Positions 44,214 to 53,403 of a stretch of 64,000 nucleotides of DNA are shown one piece after another. The stretch spans positions 298 to 64,297 of the forward strand of contig NZ_LMQH01000004.1 of the NCBI RefSeq assembly GCF_001424105.1, written 5' to 3'. The first letter of the stretch is position 1; each line of letters opens with the position of its first letter. The notes under the pieces were generated by a model. The model was not told where the DNA came from. It did not search any database and saw nothing but the letters and a program-made list of their open reading frames with translations. The stretch is from Chryseobacterium sp. Leaf394. Its GTDB lineage: Bacteria; Bacteroidota; Bacteroidia; Flavobacteriales; Weeksellaceae. The translations under genes and the position numbers were made by a program.

Positions 44214-46505
44214 GTGCCAGAGTTTTTGCAGGAAGAAAGTCCGTTTCAGGTTTATTTATCGTTCAAAAAATATTTGGATGTGCTGGAGCATATCCGCTAC
44301 AACGACAGACTTGAATACCGGGTAAATTATGCCGAATCGGTGATCGAAAGATTCAAAAAATTTCCCGAACTTTGTGAAGGTTCGCAGGATTTTTCTTTAC
44401 TGACCAAACATCAGGATCTTATCAGAATGTTGCTGGCAGACCTCTTCCCCACCGGTCTTACACACAATGAAATCAAAGCGGCAAGTATACCTTTTACAGA
44501 TATTTCCTTCAATTACACAGAGCGGTTCAGAAAAATACTTTCAGATGCTGGGCACAATTTCACACTTGAGTTCCGTGATATGACGCAGGATGAGATGTAT
44601 GTGCTTTCCTGTTGCATCATCGTTCAGCTTTATTTTAAAAAAGATATTAAATTTATAATTCCATTTTACTATGATATTCCCGATCAGCACGGAATCATCA
44701 GACATTATAAAATTACGGTAAATTCAGATTTCTCAGAGATTATACCGATAGATCAGAAAAACTTTCCAACCGACAGTGAAATCGAGATTCTTCTTGAAAA
44801 TCTGGATGATGTGAGTCTCTGGAAAAAACATTTTCCGCCGCAATCGTGGATGCTGAAAGGCTTCAATATTTTTTCTCTCGTAGACTGTACTGCAGAAGTA
44901 GCGTTATCGGATTTGAAATCAACGATGATCCAGATCGATCCGGAAAATCCGCTGCCGAATGAGAATTTAAAAGAAATTTTTAAATCTTATTTTGATGTTG
45001 CCGAGCTGAATTTTGGACTGATGCTCATGGATCACCAGCATCAGAAGCTGGAAAAACTTCCGATCTACGAAAATGTTTTCAGTAATTACCTTCTTGATTT
45101 CTGGATTAATCTTTATGATGAGAAAATTCAGAAAACAGCTTTTCAGAATCTGAAATACAATCCAAAACCGATTGTGATTTCGGATGTGGATCATTTTGAT
45201 GATGAGATCAAAAATACACCCAACTTTTCGGTGCTTGCAAAGAACAATATCAAAAGTTTCATGGTCATCCCGATCGTTCACGAAGGCGAAGTTTTGGCTT
45301 TAATGGAATTTACATCAGAAATTGCCGGAAGCTTTAATGGACTTAAACTTAAAAAACTGGATTCTCTGAGCGATATTCTGATCTTTTCACTCAACCGTTT
45401 CAAACACGAACGCGACAATCAGATTGAGGCCATTATCCAGCGAGAATATACCACAATCCACAATTCTGTTATCTGGAAATTCAGAAATGAGGCTGAAAAA
45501 TATTTCAACGCTTCACTTCAGCGGAAATTATATACTTTAAGAGAGATCAGTTTCAAAAATCTCAGTCCTTTGTTTGGAGTTTCAGATATCCGTTCATCTT
45601 CAGACAAGCGTTTTCATCTGATGCTGGACGATCTTAACGAACAGATAGACTGTCTTCATCAGCTTTTCTCTGACCTGAATTTTCCTGAAAGCGAAAAATA
45701 TCTTTTAGCGCTTGATGTTTTCGAAAACGAACTCAATAATGATTTTAAAGCAGATACTGAACAGAGATTTCAGCATTTTCTGAGGGAAGAAATCCATCCC
45801 TTTTTACAGGCAGAGCTGGAAATGACATCGATGCAGAACATTAAAGATTACTTTTCAAAAGTCTATTCTGTCAACAGTCTTTTCTACTCCAACCGCAGAA
45901 AACTGGATGAATCGATTACACTTATCAACAGGAAAATTGCTGATATTTTAGATGAAAGTCAGGTAGAAGCACAGGAGATTTACCCACATTATTATGAAAG
46001 ATTTAAATCTGACGGTGTTGAGCACAATCTTTACATCGGGCAAAATCTAAGTCCATCAATCAAATATTCACAGAGACAGCTCAGTGAATTACGCTTTTGG
46101 CAACTGAAAACCATCTGCAGAATCGAGCATGATTTCGAAAACTTCAGCACCCAACTTGCTATATCACTTGAAATTGCTTCTCTCATTTTTGTTTACAACG
46201 AAAGAATAGATATCCGTTTCCGTATGGATGAAAAAAGATTTGATGTAGACGGTGCCCACAATTCGTTCTATGAAATCATTAAAAAACGTCTTGAAAAAGC
46301 AAAAATTAAAGATTCCACCGAAAGAATTACCTGTCCCGGAAAAATCACCATCGTCTATTTCGGTATGGAAAACCAAAAGGAATATCTCAATTATATTTCC
46401 AGACTTCAGAAAATCGGAATTCTGAAAAATGATGTTGAATTATTGCGCGTGGAAGATCTTCAGGGCGCTTCCGGATTGTTGGCGATGCGGGTTTCTCTGG
46501 CTTAA
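44214..46505 (+). CDS. Large GAF-domain protein
   Basis: A 763-residue soluble protein starting with GTG at 44214 (MPEFLQEESPFQVYLSFKKY); no suitable ATG lies near. The centre (about residues 250-390) is a GAF domain, with FSVLAKNNIKSFMVIPIVHE and GEVLALMEFTSEIAG. On both sides are long helical regions unique to the family. There is no kinase, cyclase or DNA-binding domain, so it would act as a ligand-sensing scaffold. Conserved in Chryseobacterium-type genomes as far as I recall; function unknown. Confidence 0.7.
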   Translation: MPEFLQEESPFQVYLSFKKYLDVLEHIRYNDRLEYRVNYAESVIERFKKFPELCEGSQDFSLLTKHQDLIRMLLADLFPTGLTHNEIKAASIPFTDISFNYTERFRKILSDAGHNFTLEFRDMTQDEMYVLSCCIIVQLYFKKDIKFIIPFYYDIPDQHGIIRHYKITVNSDFSEIIPIDQKNFPTDSEIEILLENLDDVSLWKKHFPPQSWMLKGFNIFSLVDCTAEVALSDLKSTMIQIDPENPLPNENLKEIFKSYFDVAELNFGLMLMDHQHQKLEKLPIYENVFSNYLLDFWINLYDEKIQKTAFQNLKYNPKPIVISDVDHFDDEIKNTPNFSVLAKNNIKSFMVIPIVHEGEVLALMEFTSEIAGSFNGLKLKKLDSLSDILIFSLNRFKHERDNQIEAIIQREYTTIHNSVIWKFRNEAEKYFNASLQRKLYTLREISFKNLSPLFGVSDIRSSSDKRFHLMLDDLNEQIDCLHQLFSDLNFPESEKYLLALDVFENELNNDFKADTEQRFQHFLREEIHPFLQAELEMTSMQNIKDYFSKVYSVNSLFYSNRRKLDESITLINRKIADILDESQVEAQEIYPHYYERFKSDGVEHNLYIGQNLSPSIKYSQRQLSELRFWQLKTICRIEHDFENFSTQLAISLEIASLIFVYNERIDIRFRMDEKRFDVDGAHNSFYEIIKKRLEKAKIKDSTERITCPGKITIVYFGMENQKEYLNYISRLQKIGILKNDVELLRVEDLQGASGLLAMRVSLA

Positions 46506-46577
46506 ATTAAACTTTATATTAAAGTCACTCAATTTGAATAATTTTTAATAAAAACCTGAAAGGGCGAAATCACTAAG

Positions 46578-47741
46578 CTACAAAGTCATAAAAGCATACG
46601 CAAAAGACAGCACAGAAATAATGATTCCTGCCATAAAAATCTGATAGGTAATTGAAAGTAACTTATATTTCCGATCTAAAACTTTACCCAAAAAATATAA
46701 ATCTTTCATCATAGAATCATAAATATATTCCCTGTCTTTAATTAAATCCCTCATCGAATTTTGGAAATCGTCAAAAATCATCTGATGAAAATTACCAAAG
46801 AACAAAAGATTCACCTTTCTGTCTGCGATATCCTGCTTTGTAAAATTGGTCTTCGTCACATTAGGTTTCGTAGAAAGAATCGCAAAAATAATGGTCAGAA
46901 CACTTGACAATAAGAGCAAAAATGTGGGTATAATCAAATGCGTATTTTTTGGAGTATCCAGTTTTGGAACCAAAACTGAAAGACCAACCGAAATGATAAT
47001 TGCATTCACAGAAAGCAAAATATTCGCTTTGCTGTCTGCAATATCACTCAGTCTAGTATGATTATTTAAGGTAACTCTGAAAAGGGTATCAACACTTCTA
47101 TCGGATTTTTCTTCTTTTTTCTCAGACTTATCTTTTTTAGGCTTATCCTCTTTTTCCAATTTTTTCTCGATTTTTTTTACGTTTTTAAGCTTTAAAGGCT
47201 CCCAGTTTTCTTTCGCGTAATCGGTAAAATACTGATGTTTATTTTTGAGGAAATCTATGTTCATTTCGTTCCACTCATCGGTGGAAAAACATGGCCCTCC
47301 GGTGAGTTCCCACTCTTTTCTCAAAGCTTCTGCGGAATCATTATAAAAAGGACTCGCAAAATGACTGAAATCTGCATCCTTCATGATCATTTCAAGAAAA
47401 CCTTTAGGCTGATGGTATTTTTGGGTTGCAAGAATCAGATTTGAAACTTCGTCAATATATTCATCAGAAAAATTATCTTTTTTAAGGAAATCTTTCATCA
47501 AAACCGCTCCTCTTTCTTCGTGTCCCTCGGCATTACAGTCGGTAAATCCCACGTCGTGAAACCACAAAGCAAGAATTATTTTTTCTCTTTCAACCTCAGA
47601 AATTTGGCTGTGTTTAATGATCTCTTCCGCTTTCTGGACGGCAAAAGAGGTGTGAATAAAATTATGGTAAAAGTAAACCGAAGATAACTTATCTTTGAAT
47701 AAGCTTTCTACGTGATTTTTAGCCTTATCTAAAATATTCAT
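46578..47741 (-). CDS. HD-domain phosphohydrolase fused to a Pycsar-effector (PycTM) membrane domain
   Basis: A 387-residue protein. Residues about 1-175 are an HD hydrolase: YHNFIHTSFAVQKAEEI, LALWFHDVGFTDCNAEGHEE and MKDADFSHFASPF supply the His-Asp metal ligands. A Lys/Glu-rich linker (about 180-210) follows. The last 170 residues match DUF5706/PycTM: LNNHTRLSDIADSKANILLS, two hydrophobic helices, FGNFHQMIFDDFQNSMRDLI and a last helix. PycTM domains damage membranes when bound by cyclic pyrimidine nucleotides in the Pycsar anti-phage system. No cyclase gene is visible nearby, so the HD half may degrade or sense the signal. Signal and role are inferred. Confidence 0.82.
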   Translation of the reverse strand: MNILDKAKNHVESLFKDKLSSVYFYHNFIHTSFAVQKAEEIIKHSQISEVEREKIILALWFHDVGFTDCNAEGHEERGAVLMKDFLKKDNFSDEYIDEVSNLILATQKYHQPKGFLEMIMKDADFSHFASPFYNDSAEALRKEWELTGGPCFSTDEWNEMNIDFLKNKHQYFTDYAKENWEPLKLKNVKKIEKKLEKEDKPKKDKSEKKEEKSDRSVDTLFRVTLNNHTRLSDIADSKANILLSVNAIIISVGLSVLVPKLDTPKNTHLIIPTFLLLLSSVLTIIFAILSTKPNVTKTNFTKQDIADRKVNLLFFGNFHQMIFDDFQNSMRDLIKDREYIYDSMMKDLYFLGKVLDRKYKLLSITYQIFMAGIIISVLSFAYAFMTL

Positions 47742-47766
47742 TGCAGATTTTTCTTAATGTAAATGT

Positions 47767-50700
47767 ATGAATTTATCTTGTATTAAATCCCTTAAAAATA
47801 GCCGTTTCATTAATGGCTTAATCATACTGTCTGTGCTCTCTTCCTGTGCAACTTACAAAGTTCAGAAAGGAAAAGAATTGCAGGAAATCCCTGTTTCGCA
47901 GGCAAAAACGGAGAATGATTTTAAACTTTTCCTCATCGGTGATGCCGGAAATGCGAACGAAAAGCAGGCTCAGCACACTTTAAATTTACTTAAAAACAAG
48001 CTCGACTCTGCAGATAAAAATTCGATAGTCATCTTTTTGGGTGACAACATCTACCCACTCGGAATGCCAAAAGAAGGCAGCAAAGAATATGATTCCGCAA
48101 GGGTAAAAATGGAAAATCAATTGGCTGTTACCAAAAATTTCAAAGGTAAAACACTGGTTATTCCCGGAAATCATGACTGGTATCATGGTCTCGAAGGTTT
48201 AAAAGCGCAGGAAGATTTCGTGAAAAACTATCTTAATGATAAAAAATCTTTTCTTCCTAAAAATTCATGCCCGATTGATGATATTAATTTAACTAAAGAC
48301 ATTAAGCTGATTATCATTGATTCTGAATGGGCACTGATCGACTGGGACAAATATCCCGGAATCAATAAAGGTTGTGATATCAAGACAAAGGATGATTTTT
48401 ACAAAGAGTTTAAAGACTTAATTGTAAAAAATCAGGATAAAAGAATTATCGTTGCGGTGCATCATCCGATTATCAGTTCGGGTGTGCATGCCGGATTCAA
48501 TTCTGCAAAATCACATCTGTCTTCATTTCAGGGAAAACTTCCGGTTCCAGGCGTTGCCACTTTAATCAATACGTTAAGAAGTTCGTCTGGAGCAAGCATG
48601 GAAGACCTCAGCAACAATCATTACGCTGAATTTGCAGGAAGAATTAAAAACATTGTTCAGGACAAAGAAAATGTGATTTTTGTTTCAGGACACGATCACA
48701 ATCTTCAGTATCATTCAGATAAAAATATTAGACAGATCATCAGCGGCGCGGGTTCCAAAACAGATCCTGTGACGATTGCTTCAAAAAAGGATTTTTCCTT
48801 TGGTGGAAGCGGTTTTGCAGTTTTAAATTTAAGAAACGATCAAAGTGCCGATGTAGAATATTTTTCAACTAAAAATAATCAACTGAAAAGCCTTTCAAAC
48901 ATTCAGGTGAAAGATGCGCCGAAAGAATTTGTCAATAATTATCCGTCAGATTTAGCTGCCACTTTTACCAGCGCGGTTTACACTGAAAGAATGACGCAGC
49001 GCGGGAAATTTTACAGCTGGCTATGGGGAAATCATTACAGAAAATATTACGCAACACCGATCAATAATCAGGTTGCAGATTTGTCAACTTTAAACGGAGG
49101 TTATACACCTTTTCGTGAAGGTGGCGGAAATCAGTCGAACAGTTTGCGCTTGCAGGCAAATGACGGACAGGAATTTGTAATGCGTGGTGTGAAGAAAAAT
49201 GCAATACGCTTTTTAAACAATCAGGGATTCAAAAAAAACAGTTTTGGAAATGAACTTTCAAATACTTTTCCCGAAAGATTTCTGATGGATTTCTATACGA
49301 CAAGTCATCCTTTTACCGCATTTTCAGTCAACAATCTTGCTGATAAAATCGATCTTTTTCACAGCAATCCAAAGCTGTATTATATTCCTAAACAAAAGCA
49401 GTTAGGTCAGTTTAACCAAAATTATGGCGATGAAATGTACATGATTGAGGAACGCTTTTCTTCCGACCCAAAAACTTTAGCTTCACTGGATAATGCTACA
49501 GATATTATCTCGACAGCTGATTTAATTAAAAACCTTCAGAAAAACAGCAATTACACTGTTGATCAGGATCTGTATATCAGAGCAAGACTTTTTGACATGC
49601 TGATCGGTGATTGGGACAGACACGAAGATCAGTGGAAATGGGCAGAATATAAAAACGGAAAAAATGTTTTTTACAAACCTATTCCGAGAGATCACGATCA
49701 GGCCTTCAGCAATTATGACGGTACTGCTTTTAAAGTAATTATGAATATTCCAATGATCCGTCACATGAAATCATTTAAAGATGAAATCAAAAATGTGAAG
49801 TGGATGAATATGGAACCTTATCCGCTGGATTTAATTATTCTGAAAGCTGCAAGTGAAAAACAGTGGAATGCTCAGGCAAAATTTATTCAGGAAAATATTA
49901 GCGACAAAGATATTGATGACGCATTCAAAAACCTTCCGAAAGAAGTCCAGGATGATACGATTGCCGATATTCAGAGAAAACTTAAGGTCAGAAAAAAGGA
50001 TCTCGGAAACTATGCAACAAAATACTCTTCTGTCTTGGAAGAAAAAGTTCCGATCGCAGGAACCGTCAACAAAGATAAATTTGTGATTTCAAAACACACA
50101 GACGGTCTGATTACTGTAAAACAATACGAACTGAATGACAAAAGTAATGAGGAAAAACTTGTTTTTGAAAAGACTTACAACGACACTTTAACCAAAGAAA
50201 TCTGGGTGTATGGACTTGAAGAAGACGACATTTATGAAGTTACGGGAGATGGAAAATCTAAAATCAACATTCGCCTGATTGGTGGATACAACCACGATGT
50301 TTACAGAGTTTCCAACGGAAGTAAAGTGAAAATTTATGATTTTAAATCACAAAAAAACACATACGAAACCAAAGGCGCTTCAAAACATTTAACCAACGAC
50401 TACGAAGCCAATACCTACAACTGGAAGCACCCGAAATACAACTTTTTTGCAGGTTATCCGAACGCCGATTTCAATCCTGATGATGGTGTAATTTTGGGTT
50501 TTGTGGCGAATTATACCGTAAACAATTTCATCCGCGATCCGTTTACCCAAAAACATTCTCTCAGTGCCAATCTTTACACGGCGACAGGAGGTTTTAATGT
50601 AGGGTATAAAGGCGTATTTAAAAAGGCAATTTTCGGTTGGGATGCCAATGTTGATGCCTATTACACCACTCCTCATTTTGCCAGAACATTCTTTGGATTG

Positions 50701-51480
50701 TCGAATGACAATGAGTTTAATAAAGAGATCAGCAGGAATTATAACCGTGTGAGAATTTCACAAATCAGAGTTGCTCCTTCCATTTCAAAAACGAACTGGC
50801 TCAATCTTAAACACCAGTTTCAGTTGAGTTTTGAGCATTCTGAAGTGCAGAGAAACGATGACCGCTTCATCGCAGTTTCGACGGATGTGAATCCAGAAGT
50901 TTTCAATGGTCAACAGTTCGGTGGTGCCAACTATACTTTTAGTTTTAAAAATTCCGACAGCAAAGCCTTCCCTACTTTGGGAATGGAATTGATTCTAAAT
51001 GCAGGCTGGAAAACAAACTTTGCAAATTTTGACCAGAATTTCGTGGCTTATCAGGGAACTTTAAATTTATTCAGGAAAATTGATAAAAACGGAAAATTTG
51101 TATTTGCGAACTCGGCCAATGCGATGATCATCAACAACAATAATTTTGAATTCTATCAGGCGGCAAGCATCGGTGGAAGAAACGGTCTGCGTGCTTACAG
51201 AAATGAAAGATTCTCAGGAAAATCCTATTTCGTCAACAGTGCAGAAGTCCGCTGGGATTTTGGACGTGTGAAAAACAGCATCGTTCCTGCTAATATGGGA
51301 ATTTTGGTTGGATACGATTTGGGTAGAGTGTGGAACGATCACGAAATTTCAGATACATGGCATCAAGGTGTCGGCGCCGGTTTCTGGCTTGGAATTCTGG
51401 ATATGATTTCTGCAAGACTGGATTATTTCATCGGATCAGATGGCGGAAGAATTTCCGGTGGCGTCGGAATGAGTTTTTAA
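47767..51480 (+). CDS. Lipoprotein joining a metallophosphoesterase, a kinase-like domain and an outer-membrane barrel
   Basis: A 1237-residue lipoprotein (signal to LSVLSSCATYKV). Residues about 55-370 are a calcineurin-type phosphoesterase: FLIGDAGNANEKQAQ, FLGDNIYPLGMP, VIPGNHDWYHGLEGL, AVHHPIISSG and VSGHDHNLQYH, all metal ligands present. The middle (about 440-780) holds RARLFDMLIGDWDRHEDQWK, then YKPIPRDHDQAFSNYDG. The D-R-H and later D-H-x-x-A-F pattern recalls atypical kinases such as HipA/Fam20. The last 350 residues alternate beta strands and end GGRISGGVGMSF, like an Omp85/TamA barrel. It would sit in the outer membrane. The kinase-like reading is inference; the ends are clear. Confidence 0.8.
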   Translation: MNLSCIKSLKNSRFINGLIILSVLSSCATYKVQKGKELQEIPVSQAKTENDFKLFLIGDAGNANEKQAQHTLNLLKNKLDSADKNSIVIFLGDNIYPLGMPKEGSKEYDSARVKMENQLAVTKNFKGKTLVIPGNHDWYHGLEGLKAQEDFVKNYLNDKKSFLPKNSCPIDDINLTKDIKLIIIDSEWALIDWDKYPGINKGCDIKTKDDFYKEFKDLIVKNQDKRIIVAVHHPIISSGVHAGFNSAKSHLSSFQGKLPVPGVATLINTLRSSSGASMEDLSNNHYAEFAGRIKNIVQDKENVIFVSGHDHNLQYHSDKNIRQIISGAGSKTDPVTIASKKDFSFGGSGFAVLNLRNDQSADVEYFSTKNNQLKSLSNIQVKDAPKEFVNNYPSDLAATFTSAVYTERMTQRGKFYSWLWGNHYRKYYATPINNQVADLSTLNGGYTPFREGGGNQSNSLRLQANDGQEFVMRGVKKNAIRFLNNQGFKKNSFGNELSNTFPERFLMDFYTTSHPFTAFSVNNLADKIDLFHSNPKLYYIPKQKQLGQFNQNYGDEMYMIEERFSSDPKTLASLDNATDIISTADLIKNLQKNSNYTVDQDLYIRARLFDMLIGDWDRHEDQWKWAEYKNGKNVFYKPIPRDHDQAFSNYDGTAFKVIMNIPMIRHMKSFKDEIKNVKWMNMEPYPLDLIILKAASEKQWNAQAKFIQENISDKDIDDAFKNLPKEVQDDTIADIQRKLKVRKKDLGNYATKYSSVLEEKVPIAGTVNKDKFVISKHTDGLITVKQYELNDKSNEEKLVFEKTYNDTLTKEIWVYGLEEDDIYEVTGDGKSKINIRLIGGYNHDVYRVSNGSKVKIYDFKSQKNTYETKGASKHLTNDYEANTYNWKHPKYNFFAGYPNADFNPDDGVILGFVANYTVNNFIRDPFTQKHSLSANLYTATGGFNVGYKGVFKKAIFGWDANVDAYYTTPHFARTFFGLSNDNEFNKEISRNYNRVRISQIRVAPSISKTNWLNLKHQFQLSFEHSEVQRNDDRFIAVSTDVNPEVFNGQQFGGANYTFSFKNSDSKAFPTLGMELILNAGWKTNFANFDQNFVAYQGTLNLFRKIDKNGKFVFANSANAMIINNNNFEFYQAASIGGRNGLRAYRNERFSGKSYFVNSAEVRWDFGRVKNSIVPANMGILVGYDLGRVWNDHEISDTWHQGVGAGFWLGILDMISARLDYFIGSDGGRISGGVGMSF

Positions 51481-51511
51481 AGGCATTGCCTTTTATATTT
51501 GAAGAGTTATT

Positions 51512-51544
51512 AAACCTTCAAGGTTTTTGTAACCTTGAAGGTTT
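51512..51544. repeat. Long perfect hairpin, bidirectional terminator or REP-type repeat
   Basis: AAACCTTCAAGGTT and AACCTTGAAGGTTT form a 14-bp perfect stem with a 5-base loop between two converging genes. The arms are themselves near-palindromic (AACCTTCAAGGTT), a known style of flavobacterial spacer repeat. Confidence 0.7.
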
Positions 51545-51558
51545 GTTTCTTTATAAAA

Positions 51559-52437
51559 TCATTTTAGTTCAAATTTATACACATTCCCACCTTCTTTCTT
51601 ATCCTTTTCATCGGCAATCAGTAAGGTTTTATCATCAAGAAAAACAACTGCTTCCTTTTGCGAATTATGGTTTAGGACAAATTTCTGAATTTTAGCTGAA
51701 TTAAAATTATCCGGAGCAAAACCGGAAAGAACATGAATATTTTTGTGCGTTAAAAGAACAATCTGATTTTTTGAATTAATGGAAGCCGAAGTAATCGCAG
51801 CATCGTTATAACCGCCTTCCAGTTTCAATTTCCCAACTAATTTAGCTTCAAAATCACCTTCCTTATTTGGAATCTGGAAGACTAAAAAAGTTCCGTCAAA
51901 GCCTTTGCTTCTGTTTTTTGTAAAGAGATAAAAATTCCCGTCTTTTTCTACAAAGGCTTCACAATCGTAAAGCAGATTAGATTTTTTTGGAGGAAACTCA
52001 GTCTGCCCTTCATAGTGAAATTTCGTGGTCTGAATTACTTTTGCAGATTTTTGAGTTTCACTTTTTAAATCCAGTTTGAGGATAGAAAGATTCTGTCTGT
52101 CATTTTCATTATTCCCGAAATCACCGATATAAATATTTCCCGCATTATCTTTCGTAATGTCTTCCCAATCGTTATTGTCGGCATTTTCAACCAATACATC
52201 TGCGATAAGATTTCCTTTTAAATCTAAACCGTACACCACATTTTTATTTCCGGCGTCTTCAATTGCCCAGATTGTTTTCTGATCCTGTGAAATTGCCATC
52301 CCCGAAACCTCTTTCAGTTTTTTTGGAAGGGAGAATTCCGTTTTCAGACTATCTTCTTTCGGAGTAGAAGTTTCAGTTTTCGGGTTGCATCCTATGAAAA
52401 GCAGAGAGCAGATCGCAGAGAGAATATTCATTTTCAT
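51559..52437 (-). CDS. Beta-propeller lipoprotein, SdiA-regulated-like
   Basis: A 292-residue lipoprotein (MKMNILSAICSLLFIGCNPK). The mature part carries repeating strand-turn units such as LKEVSGMAISQDQKTIWAIE, NADNNDWEDITKDNAGNIYI and IGDFGNNENDRQNLSILKL, typical of a five- or six-bladed propeller of the SdiA-regulated/NHL kind. D-W-E-D-I-x-x-D and GDFGNN suggest metal or phosphate binding. The ATG overlaps the mazG stop by 4 bases (ATGA), so the two are coupled; the functional link is unclear. Confidence 0.65.
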   Translation of the reverse strand: MKMNILSAICSLLFIGCNPKTETSTPKEDSLKTEFSLPKKLKEVSGMAISQDQKTIWAIEDAGNKNVVYGLDLKGNLIADVLVENADNNDWEDITKDNAGNIYIGDFGNNENDRQNLSILKLDLKSETQKSAKVIQTTKFHYEGQTEFPPKKSNLLYDCEAFVEKDGNFYLFTKNRSKGFDGTFLVFQIPNKEGDFEAKLVGKLKLEGGYNDAAITSASINSKNQIVLLTHKNIHVLSGFAPDNFNSAKIQKFVLNHNSQKEAVVFLDDKTLLIADEKDKKEGGNVYKFELK

Positions 52438-53210
52438 TTGTTGTTATTTAAAAGTTTTGCTTTATCCCAAAGTTCGTCCATTTCCTCCAAAGTCATGTCA
52501 GCTAATTTTAAATCTGCATCAGCTGCAAGCTGTTCCATCTTCTGAAATCTTGAAATGAATTTTAGATTGGTTCTTTCCAAAGCGGAATCGGGATTTAAAC
52601 CTGAAATTCTGGCGTAATTGATCAGTGAGAAGAATACGTCTCCCAGTTCAAGTTCTTTTTTATCCAAATCAGTTTCGTCATGAAATTCTTTAATTTCCTC
52701 ATCTACTTTCTTCCACGCATCTTCGGCATCATGAAATTCGAAACCAATTCCTTTTACTTTATCCTGAATTCGGTAGGCTTTTACAAGACTCGGCAAACCT
52801 TTCGGAACACCACCCAAAATAGATTTGTTTCCCTCTTTTAATTTAAGCTTTTCCCAGTTTTGTTTCACCTCTTCTTCATCTTTCACTTCAACATCGCCGT
52901 AAATGTGCGGATGACGGAAAATCAGTTTTTCATTCAAAGAATTGATGACATCAGCAATATCGAAACTTTCTTTTTCTGAACCGATTTTAGCGTAAAAAAC
53001 CAAATGCAGCAATACATCGCCGAGTTCTTTTTTGATCTCCGTCAGATCTTCCTGCAAAAGTGCATCAGAAAGTTCGTAAGTTTCCTCCAAAGTCAGATGA
53101 CGAAGAGTCTGAAGCGTCTGTTTCTGATCCCACGGACATTTCTCACGAAGATCATCCATAATATCCAAAAGTCTTCCGAAAGCTTCGAGTTTTTCCTGTC
53201 TGGTGTTCAT
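52434..53210 (-). CDS. mazG: Nucleoside triphosphate pyrophosphohydrolase MazG
   Basis: A 258-residue house-cleaning enzyme hydrolysing (d)NTPs to monophosphates. Two MazG repeats are visible. The N-terminal one has CPWDQKQTLQTLRHLTLEE and EIKKELGDVLLHLVFYA (E-x-x-E, then E-x-x-D); the second has WKKVDEEIKEFHDETD and ELELGDVFFSLINYARISG. Full length. Preceded by a TAAATTTG box and a leader made of CCTTAA repeats. Confidence 0.93.
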   Translation of the reverse strand: MNTRQEKLEAFGRLLDIMDDLREKCPWDQKQTLQTLRHLTLEETYELSDALLQEDLTEIKKELGDVLLHLVFYAKIGSEKESFDIADVINSLNEKLIFRHPHIYGDVEVKDEEEVKQNWEKLKLKEGNKSILGGVPKGLPSLVKAYRIQDKVKGIGFEFHDAEDAWKKVDEEIKEFHDETDLDKKELELGDVFFSLINYARISGLNPDSALERTNLKFISRFQKMEQLAADADLKLADMTLEEMDELWDKAKLLNNNK

Positions 53211-53234
53211 TTTTAGGTTAAGGTTAAGGTTAAG
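53211..53234. repeat. Hexamer repeat in the mazG leader
   Basis: AGGTTA occurs three times in tandem (plus strand), filling the stretch between the mazG -7 box and its ATG. It is a 6-base, not a 7-base, period. Confidence 0.6.
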
Positions 53235-53235
53235 G

Positions 53236-53243
53236 CAAATTTA
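53236..53243 (-). promoter_or_regulatory. -7 box of the mazG operon
   Basis: TAAATTTG on the minus strand, 25 bases before the mazG ATG. Confidence 0.55.
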
Positions 53244-53268
53244 GTAAAAATCGATTTTAAAAACTGTC

Positions 53269-53352
53269 GTCATTGCGAGGAGGGACGACGAAGCAATCTG
53301 TTGAACTTACTCAAATACCTCTAACAGATTGCTTCGCTTTGCTCGCAATGAC
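53269..53352. repeat. Inverted-repeat element (GTCATTGCGAG type, REP/MITE-like)
   Basis: The outer arms GTCATTGCGAG (53269-53279) and CTCGCAATGAC (53342-53352) are perfect inverted copies. The inner arms GAAGCAATCTGTT (53290-53302) and AACAGATTGCTTC (53323-53335) are too. The GTCATTGCGAG..GAAGCAATC pair is a widespread bacterial spacer repeat. It sits between mazG and the DUF5606 gene. Confidence 0.85.
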
Positions 53353-53356
53353 AAAA

Positions 53357-53382
53357 AAACCTCATCATTGCTGACGAGGTTT
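53357..53382 (-). terminator. Terminator of the DUF5606 gene
   Basis: Minus strand: AACCTCGTC pairs with GATGAGGTT around 6 bases, followed by a run of T. Confidence 0.75.
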
Positions 53383-53403
53383 GTATCAATGAAGATAAAT
53401 TAA

